A stretch of DNA of 59,140 bases from Burkholderia sp. (GTDB lineage Bacteria > Pseudomonadota > Gammaproteobacteria > Burkholderiales > Burkholderiaceae), in assembly GCA_031253835.1 (NCBI GenBank), contig JAIRVP010000024.1, positions 1 to 59,140 of the forward strand, given 5' to 3'. A program made the translations under genes and the position numbers. The notes beneath the pieces were generated by a model. The model worked only from the letters and a program-made list of their open reading frames with translations. It searched no databases and was not told where the DNA came from. Positions 53,725 to 59,140 of the stretch are shown piece after piece; positions within the stretch are counted from its first letter, which is position 1, and every line of letters starts with the position of its first letter.

Positions 53725-55806
53725 ATGCTGCCGACAAGTTATAACGCGTTGCTCGTGCTTCTTTCGCTCCTGATCGCCATATTGGCGTCCTACACCGTGC
53801 TGGACATGGCCGGGCGCATCAAGACCGCGCAGGGGCACGCGGCACACGGGTGGCTGGTCGGCGGGGCTTGCGTGATGGGTACGGGCATCTGGTCGATGCA
53901 TTTCGTCGGCATGCTTGCCTTCGCGTTGCCGATTCCGGTTGGATACGATCCGGCCATTACCTTGCTGTCGTTGCTGATCGCGATCGTCTGCTCCACGTGT
54001 GCGCTGTGGCTCGTCTGCCGAGACACGCTGAAGTGGTACCGGCTTTGCGGCGGGGCCATGTTGATGGGGGCCGGCGTAGCGGGCATGCATTACACGGGCA
54101 TGGCGTCCATGCGCATGTCGCCGGGCATCCGCTACGACCCGTTGCTCGTTTGCCTGTCGGTCGTGATTGCCGTGGTCGCGTCGGGCGCCGTGCTGTGGAT
54201 CGTATTCATCCGGCGTGCCAACTCGTCTCGCGTGCGCTTGCTCAATCTGGGGTCCGCCGTCCTGATGGGGGCCGCCATCGCCGGCATGCACTATACGGGG
54301 ATGGCCGCCGCCCGGTTCCCGCTGGGCAGCATCTGCGGGGCAGCCGGCTCCCGCATGGACGCCGGCTGGCTTGCGCTGGTCATCATCGTTGCCACGTTGG
54401 CCATCCTCGCCATCGCGTTGGTCGTCTCCATCCTGGATCTGCGCCTGGAATCCCGCACGGCGGTACTGGCGACGTCGCTGGCCGAAGCCAATCAGGAACT
54501 GACGTATCTGGCGCTGCACGACAACCTCACCAAGCTTCCCAATCGCGTGCTGCTCGAAGACCGGATCGATCAGGCGATCCAGAGCACGGACCGCGAGAAA
54601 GGGTGCTTCGCGCTGATGTTCATGGACCTCGATGGATTCAAGGCCGTCAACGACGCGTATGGTCATCACGTCGGCGATCTGTTGCTGGTCGACGTGGCGC
54701 GGCGCATCGGCGCGAACCTGCGCGCGCAGGACACGATTGCCCGTCTGGGCGGCGACGAGTTCGTGCTGGTCGTGGCGGTGGACGAACCCGCGGACGCGGC
54801 CGACGTGGCGGACAAGGTATTGGCGGTGATTCGAAAGCCGTTCCGTGTGTCCGAGCACGAATTGCGCGTGTCGGCCAGCATCGGTATCGCGCTCTATCCC
54901 GGCAACGGCAGCGATTTCCGGGACCTGATGACCAACGCCGATGCCGCGATGTATCACGCGAAGGCACTCGGCCGGAACGCGTACTGTTTCTTCGAAGCAT
55001 CGATGAACGCGAATGTCCGCGAGCACTTGAAGATCGTGCAGGAACTTCGTCTGGCGCTGGAGCGGCGTGAGCTGGTCCTGCATTACCAGCCGAAGTTCGA
55101 CGTGCCCCATGGGCCGATCATCGGCGTCGAGGCGCTCTTGCGATGGATGCACCCGACGCGCGGCCTCATTTCGCCCGATCAGTTCATCTCGATCGCGGAA
55201 AAGACCGGCTTGATCGTGCCGATCGGCGAATGGGTGCTGGACGAGGCCTGCCGGCAGATGCGCGTGTGGCGCGACGCGGGTCGAACCGACTGGACGATGG
55301 CCGTCAACCTGTCGCCTTTGCAATTCAGTCATGCGAGCCTGATCCGGGTCGTGCAGGCGGCATTGGAACGGCACGCGCTGGAACCGCACTGCCTGACGCT
55401 GGAGATCACCGAATCCACCGCGATGCGCGATGCCGACGCCAGCTTGAGAATCCTGCAGCAGCTTCACGACATGGGCGTGCGCATTTCCATCGACGACTTC
55501 GGAACGGGTTATTCGAGCCTGCTCTATCTCAAGCGCTTGCCGGCCAGCGAGCTCAAGATCGACCGCGGATTCATCCGCGATCTCGAACACGATACCGAAG
55601 ATGCCGCGATCATTTCCGCGATCGTCGCGCTCGGTCGGGCACTCGACCTGAAGATCGTCGCGGAGGGCGTTGAAACGACCGCGCAGCAGCAGTTCCTGAC
55701 CCAACTCGGGTGCAACTCGCTGCAGGGCTTCCTGCTCGGGCGTCCGATGCCGGCCGATCATTTCGTCGAAATGGCCGCGCAAGGCAATGCGGTCAAGCAC
55801 ATTTGA
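53725..55806 (+). CDS. MHYT-GGDEF-EAL c-di-GMP signalling protein
   Basis: A 693-aa inner-membrane protein. The N-terminal seven-helix MHYT sensor has three repeat motifs (SMHFVGM, GMHYTGM, GMHYTGM), thought to bind copper and sense gas or redox state. A GGDEF domain follows with intact RLGGDEF at about 341-346. The EAL domain has VEALLRW at about 468, LEITES and DDFGTGYSSL, also intact. Both making and breaking c-di-GMP are therefore possible; dual proteins often act mainly as phosphodiesterases. The closest genes are the secreted fungal-wall enzymes, but the 273-bp gap suggests separate transcription. Confidence 0.92.
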   Translation: MLPTSYNALLVLLSLLIAILASYTVLDMAGRIKTAQGHAAHGWLVGGACVMGTGIWSMHFVGMLAFALPIPVGYDPAITLLSLLIAIVCSTCALWLVCRDTLKWYRLCGGAMLMGAGVAGMHYTGMASMRMSPGIRYDPLLVCLSVVIAVVASGAVLWIVFIRRANSSRVRLLNLGSAVLMGAAIAGMHYTGMAAARFPLGSICGAAGSRMDAGWLALVIIVATLAILAIALVVSILDLRLESRTAVLATSLAEANQELTYLALHDNLTKLPNRVLLEDRIDQAIQSTDREKGCFALMFMDLDGFKAVNDAYGHHVGDLLLVDVARRIGANLRAQDTIARLGGDEFVLVVAVDEPADAADVADKVLAVIRKPFRVSEHELRVSASIGIALYPGNGSDFRDLMTNADAAMYHAKALGRNAYCFFEASMNANVREHLKIVQELRLALERRELVLHYQPKFDVPHGPIIGVEALLRWMHPTRGLISPDQFISIAEKTGLIVPIGEWVLDEACRQMRVWRDAGRTDWTMAVNLSPLQFSHASLIRVVQAALERHALEPHCLTLEITESTAMRDADASLRILQQLHDMGVRISIDDFGTGYSSLLYLKRLPASELKIDRGFIRDLEHDTEDAAIISAIVALGRALDLKIVAEGVETTAQQQFLTQLGCNSLQGFLLGRPMPADHFVEMAAQGNAVKHI

Positions 55807-55895
55807 GCGCTTGACGTACCTGGCCGCGGCGTTGCAGCAGCGTACGCAGGTGCCCGTATTCCGGGCGCCCTGTGACGGTCGCCATGACGATCCTG

Positions 55896-56300
55896 CTATT
55901 TCACCGGCGTGAGGACCGGCGCGCCCTTGTTCTTGATCAGGAACACGGCGAACTTTGCCGGCTTCGTGCTGCTGGCGTTGCGTCCGACCGTATGCACGTC
56001 CTCCGGGCCTTCGTGGAATGTGTCGCCGGCGTGGAGCGTGACCTCCTTCCCACCGTTCAGACCCATCACGATGCTCCCGTCGAGCACATAGACAAAGGCG
56101 TGCGCGTCGTGACGATGCACGGGGTCGACGCTGCCGGGCGGGTAGTCGACGACGATCATCTCGACCTCCTTGCCCGGATACTCGGGCAACGGCTCCGTGG
56201 TCAGTTGCGTAACCTTGGCGTGCGGTGCGGCGGCGGCCGGCCGGGCAGGCATCAGCAGCGACAGTGCCAGCGGGGCGAGAACAAGCACGATGCGTTTCAT
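55896..56300 (-). CDS. Small exported cupin
   Basis: A 134-aa protein with signal peptide (MKRIVLVLAPLALSLLMPARPAAAA). The mature part is one cupin barrel: PGSVDPVHRHDAHAFVYVLDG (metal ligands H-x-H and later Glu/His) and HAGDTFHEGPEDVHTVGRN. Such single-domain exported cupins usually bind a metal; function is unknown. It is last in a minus-strand unit, 4 bp after the AhpD-like gene. ATG 56300 is chosen at the signal peptide. Confidence 0.82.
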   Translation of the reverse strand: MKRIVLVLAPLALSLLMPARPAAAAPHAKVTQLTTEPLPEYPGKEVEMIVVDYPPGSVDPVHRHDAHAFVYVLDGSIVMGLNGGKEVTLHAGDTFHEGPEDVHTVGRNASSTKPAKFAVFLIKNKGAPVLTPVK

Positions 56301-56304
56301 GTCG

Positions 56305-56784
56305 TCACGCCAGGTTGGCCTTGTCGAGCCCGAACATCGTGTCGAGCGAGCCGGGCACGACGCGGAACGCGACATTCAGCCGGTTCCAGCTGTTGATCGC
56401 GCCCACGAGGAAGGTGAGATCCGATAATTCTTTCTCCGAATAGTGGGCACGCATGCGTTCGTAGAGATCGTCCGGCACGCCATGCGACGGGAGATGCGTC
56501 AGTGTGTCGGTCCATTCGAGCGCGGCACGCTCGCGCGGCGAGAAGAGCGTCGACTCGCGCCAGATCGCCACGTGATGGAGACGCAGTTCGCGCTCGCCGT
56601 GGATTTTTGCCGTCTTGATGTGCATGTCGACGCAGAATGCGCAACCGTTGAGCTGCGATGCCCGAATCTCGACGAGCTCGCGGACCGGTGCCTCGATCGT
56701 CGTCTTCTGGAGCAACCCGTCGAGTTCGACGAGCTTCCTGGTCAGTTCCGGCGATTGCTGAAAGTAGTTGATACGTTGCGTCAT
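56305..56784 (-). CDS. AhpD-like carboxymuconolactone decarboxylase-family protein
   Basis: A 159-aa all-helical protein with the peroxidase-type motif C48-x2-C51-x3-H55 (LNGCAFCVDMH), as in AhpD-fold alkylhydroperoxidases. VRELVEIRASQLNG before it and WNRLNVAFRVVPGS after it are family-typical. It likely reduces peroxides with a thiol donor. ATG 56784 has AGGAGA upstream. It forms a unit with the cupin gene. Confidence 0.9.
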   Translation of the reverse strand: MTQRINYFQQSPELTRKLVELDGLLQKTTIEAPVRELVEIRASQLNGCAFCVDMHIKTAKIHGERELRLHHVAIWRESTLFSPRERAALEWTDTLTHLPSHGVPDDLYERMRAHYSEKELSDLTFLVGAINSWNRLNVAFRVVPGSLDTMFGLDKANLA

Positions 56785-56976
56785 GATCCGTTCTCCTGAT
56801 CTGTTGAAGCGGGACTGCCGGGCCTGCGCATGGCGAATCATCGCAGGACCTGCCTGGCAACCATCGTAATCGCGGGTCTCGCGGGTCAGTAGTGCCGGGA
56901 ACGTGCGCACTCTGTTGCCGCTTCGGCACCAATCACACGCCGCGCACGGGGGTGACGGTGCGCGATCGGCGTTCCT

Positions 56977-57384
56977 TCACGCCGATACGGCGACGACACT
57001 GCAGATCCCCTGCCGTGCCATCTTCGAATAGGGGCACAGGCGTTCCGTGTCGCGGGCCAGGCGTTCCGCGACCTGGCGGTCCACGCCCGGCATGCGGATG
57101 GTGACGTCGGCCATCAGCGCATGTTCGCCATCGACCGGATCGCGACCGAACGAGACTTCGACAGCAACGGTGGCATCGTGGATGTCGATCCGCTCGCGTT
57201 GTGCGAGCAGGTTCAGCGCGCCGTGAAAGCACGCGGCGAAGCCGGCTGCAAAAAGCTGTTCGGGATTGGTGCCGCCGCCCGGGCCGCCGAGTTCGGCGGG
57301 CAAGCGCAGATCGACTGCAAGATTCCCGTCGTCGGAACGAACGACACCCGATGCGCGGCCGTGCCCTGTCTCGCCGCCGGACAC
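56977..57384 (-). CDS. Ohr/OsmC-family organic hydroperoxide reductase, possibly N-terminally shortened
   Basis: A 135-aa OsmC-fold protein. Both redox cysteines are present: C52 in NPEQLFAAGFAACFHGA and C117 in LCPYSKMARQG. Ohr reduces organic hydroperoxides with lipoamide as donor. The frame starts at GTG 57384 with Met replacing the V of a VSGGETGHGR strand. In-frame codons upstream still read ATSVT, which fits the first Ohr strand, but a TAG stop comes just before them. So about 8-10 residues of the usual N-terminus lack a start. The gene may be slightly decayed or start at the GTG. It belongs with the AhpD-like and cupin genes as a peroxide-defence group. Confidence 0.75.
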   Translation of the reverse strand: MSGGETGHGRASGVVRSDDGNLAVDLRLPAELGGPGGGTNPEQLFAAGFAACFHGALNLLAQRERIDIHDATVAVEVSFGRDPVDGEHALMADVTIRMPGVDRQVAERLARDTERLCPYSKMARQGICSVVAVSA

Positions 57385-57778
57385 GGTGACGCTCGTCGCC
57401 TAGAGAGGTTGAAAATCCCGGCCCCGATACCTGTCGAGGAGGGACGGTGGAGGAGCCTGGAGCCTCTGGTCGTGCATGATGCGTGCTCGAGTTCAGCGCC
57501 GCTTCGATTCCCGGTCATTCATGCGTCGAAGCGTGTTGCGAAGGGGGCCGCCCCGCCGGGGGCAGATACCGTCTTCAAGAAAGTGCGGAGCGAACGATCG
57601 CATGAGGCACGCGGCGATCTTCCGGTGCAGCCCGATCCCCGGTCGGTCCATGGAGAAGGGCATCTCCATCCTGGAGAAAAGCGAATGACGAGGGTACGGC
57701 TGTCCCGGGCGATTCCATGTTTCCCGTCAGGCACCAATCGGAGCCGTGACGCGACTCATGGCGATTGCGGAGCGTGCG
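57385..57778. other. Gap between the Ohr-like gene and MocR regulator
   Basis: A 394-bp region without a defensible gene. It is probably the promoter zone of the Ohr/AhpD/cupin unit. Small frames on both strands have no recognisable features. Confidence 0.3.
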
Positions 57779-59140
57779 TCAGCGGTCCAGGCAGGCGCGC
57801 AGCGTTCGTGCGTGACGTTGCGCTTCGTCCGCGTCGGCGATGTTCGCGAACCCGATGACGAGGCCGCGCGGCGTCTGCTGCGTGTGGCTGTTCACATACC
57901 AGATCGACAGCGGCAGGACCGCGAGGCCGGCGTCGCGCGCACGCGCCGCGACGGCTGCGTCGTCGACCGGTCCGTCGGGCCCGTCGGTGAACTGCACGGC
58001 GAACTGGATGCCGCCCGCCGGCAATTCGACGATCAGCCGCTCGCCGAATGCCTGCCGCAAGGCATGCACGATCAGCATACGGCGCTCGGCGTACAGCGTG
58101 CGCATTCGTTTCAGATGCCGCGCAAAGTGGCCCTGTTCGATGAAGTCGGCCAGGGCCGCCTGCAGGAGCGTCGGCGAACCGGCATTCATGCTGCATGCGA
58201 CGCGTTCGATGCGCTCCACGGCGCGCTCAGGCACGACGGCATAGGCGAGCCGCAAGCCGGGGTACATCGCCTTGCTGAAGGTGCTGCAATAGATCACGTG
58301 ATCGCGCCGGTCGAGACTTTTCAGCGCGGGCAGCGGGCGGCCGAGATAGCGGAACTCGCTGTCGTAGTCGTCCTCGACGATCCAGCCGGACGTTTTCTCG
58401 GCCCAGTCCAGCAGCGCGATGCGGCGGGAAAGCGACAACGTATGTCCGAGCGGGCTCTGATGCGACGGCGTCACGAGCGCGAAGCGTGCCTGCGGGTCCA
58501 GTTGCATGCCGCGCGCGACGTCGATCCCTTCGGCGTCCACCGGCACCGGGACGAGTTGTACGCCTGTCTCGGACAGGAAGCCGCGGGCGAGCAGATAGCC
58601 GGGATCCTCGAACCACACGCGATCGTTCGCACGTGCGAGGCTGCGCAGCGTAAGCTCCAGCGTTGCGCGGTAGCCGCCAGTGACGAATACCTGTTCAGGC
58701 ACGCAGGTGACGCCACGCGACAGCGTCAGATAGGTTGCGATGTGTTCGCGCAGCGGCCGGTAACCGGCCGGATTCGGGTAGCCCAGCAGTGCGCGTTCGC
58801 TGCTGCGCGCGCGCAGCGATACGAGCCGGTGCCAGACCTTGCGCGGAAACGCATCGAGCGCAGGGAGCCCGGGTTGCAGCGGGCGCGGCTCGCCGCTCAT
58901 CGCGACGGCGATCGGCTGCGGCCGCCGTGGCGGGGGGGCGTCGTGCCGTGCCGGCTCGTCGGCACGGGCGGGCGCCGACCGCGTCAGCGACGTCGGCAGG
59001 GACGGCGATACGAACGTGCCCGCCGCGCCGCGCATTTGCAGATATCCCTCGTCGACCAGGATCGTGTAAGCCTGTTCGACCGTGCCGCGCGCCGTGTTCA
59101 GTTGCGTCGCCAGCCCGCGCAACGCGGGCACGCGATCGCC
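57779..59140 (-). CDS. MocR/PdxR-type GntR-aminotransferase regulator, 5'-partial
   Basis: At least 453 residues; the 5' end lies beyond the window, since the frame is open to the last base (GDRVPALRGLATQLN, the middle of the GntR winged helix). The rest is a fold-type-I aminotransferase domain: EQVFVTGGYRATLELTLRSLA, WIVEDDYDSEFRY (PLP-ring Asp) and STFSKAMYPGLRLAY with the PLP lysine. MocR proteins sense PLP or an amino compound and control neighbours. Here the peroxide/cupin genes on the same strand are possible targets. The final part NSHTQQTPRGLVIGFANI is normal for the family. Confidence 0.9.
   Translation of the reverse strand, partial: GDRVPALRGLATQLNTARGTVEQAYTILVDEGYLQMRGAAGTFVSPSLPTSLTRSAPARADEPARHDAPPPRRPQPIAVAMSGEPRPLQPGLPALDAFPRKVWHRLVSLRARSSERALLGYPNPAGYRPLREHIATYLTLSRGVTCVPEQVFVTGGYRATLELTLRSLARANDRVWFEDPGYLLARGFLSETGVQLVPVPVDAEGIDVARGMQLDPQARFALVTPSHQSPLGHTLSLSRRIALLDWAEKTSGWIVEDDYDSEFRYLGRPLPALKSLDRRDHVIYCSTFSKAMYPGLRLAYAVVPERAVERIERVACSMNAGSPTLLQAALADFIEQGHFARHLKRMRTLYAERRMLIVHALRQAFGERLIVELPAGGIQFAVQFTDGPDGPVDDAAVAARARDAGLAVLPLSIWYVNSHTQQTPRGLVIGFANIADADEAQRHARTLRACLDR

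Noticed and set aside
53650..55800. 716-codon minus-strand frame antisense to the MHYT-GGDEF-EAL gene
   Set aside because: Same GC artefact; the plus-strand gene has all its motifs intact.

Overview
The composition, codon use and gene content of this window point to a Burkholderia cepacia complex genome. It is GC-rich and packed with LysR, AraC and MocR regulators. It carries a DUF3331 gene, a split DHA2-type efflux system, and a complete pyrrolnitrin operon of the Burkholderia/Pseudomonas type. There are no housekeeping genes, tRNAs or rRNAs, so a secondary replicon is likely. That placement is an inference. No IS element or CRISPR array is visible.

Layout. From 1 to 4.2 kb: the end of a glyoxalase-fold gene, an alginate-export-type porin, a LysR and an AraC regulator. 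From 4.6 to 10.3 kb: a 966-aa winged-helix/NTPase regulator (called R1 here), an amidohydrolase paralog that has lost its metal ligands, and an HD-like protein without its HD pair. From 10.4 to 13.9 kb: an old-yellow-enzyme, an MFS exporter and a LysR. From 14.0 to 18.0 kb: a periplasmic molybdenum hydroxylase operon (triheme cytochrome c, 2Fe-2S subunit, Mo subunit). From 18.6 to 25.6 kb: a giant kinase/ATPase/sensor histidine kinase and two response regulators. From 26.2 to 31.8 kb: a second winged-helix/NTPase regulator (R2) and an outer-membrane/HlyD/DHA2 efflux set. From 31.9 to 43.8 kb: a Tat-exported haloperoxidase-like hydrolase, DUF3331, a third winged-helix/NTPase regulator (R3), DoxX, a cNMP-gated MscS-type channel, an isochorismatase, the apparently active amidohydrolase, a LysR, an AraC and a LysE exporter. 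From 44.4 to 50.0 kb: prnABCD. From 50.2 to 53.5 kb: a chitin-type LPMO, a GH18 chitinase and a GH114 polygalactosaminidase lipoprotein. From 53.7 to 59.1 kb: an MHYT-GGDEF-EAL protein, a small cupin/AhpD/Ohr redox group and a partial MocR regulator.

How the genes may work together. The right side looks like an antifungal block: pyrrolnitrin, a secreted LPMO and chitinase for fungal chitin, and GH114 for fungal galactosaminogalactan. A LuxR-type CTG-N10-CAG dyad lies 97 nt upstream of prnA. The left and middle are tied together by what I consider the best discovery here. Five separate promoters share one rigid architecture read in the direction of transcription: TTCAG-N5-TTCAG-N6-TTCAG, then 21-22 nt, then a -10 hexamer TANNNT. 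They lie before the Mo-hydroxylase operon, the haloperoxidase-like hydrolase, DoxX, the active amidohydrolase, and an 18-codon ORF that may be a gene remnant. This implies one activator that binds three direct repeats on one DNA face with the proximal repeat touching the -35 position. The candidates are the winged-helix/NTPase regulators R1-R3 and the two related AraC proteins, all encoded among the sites.
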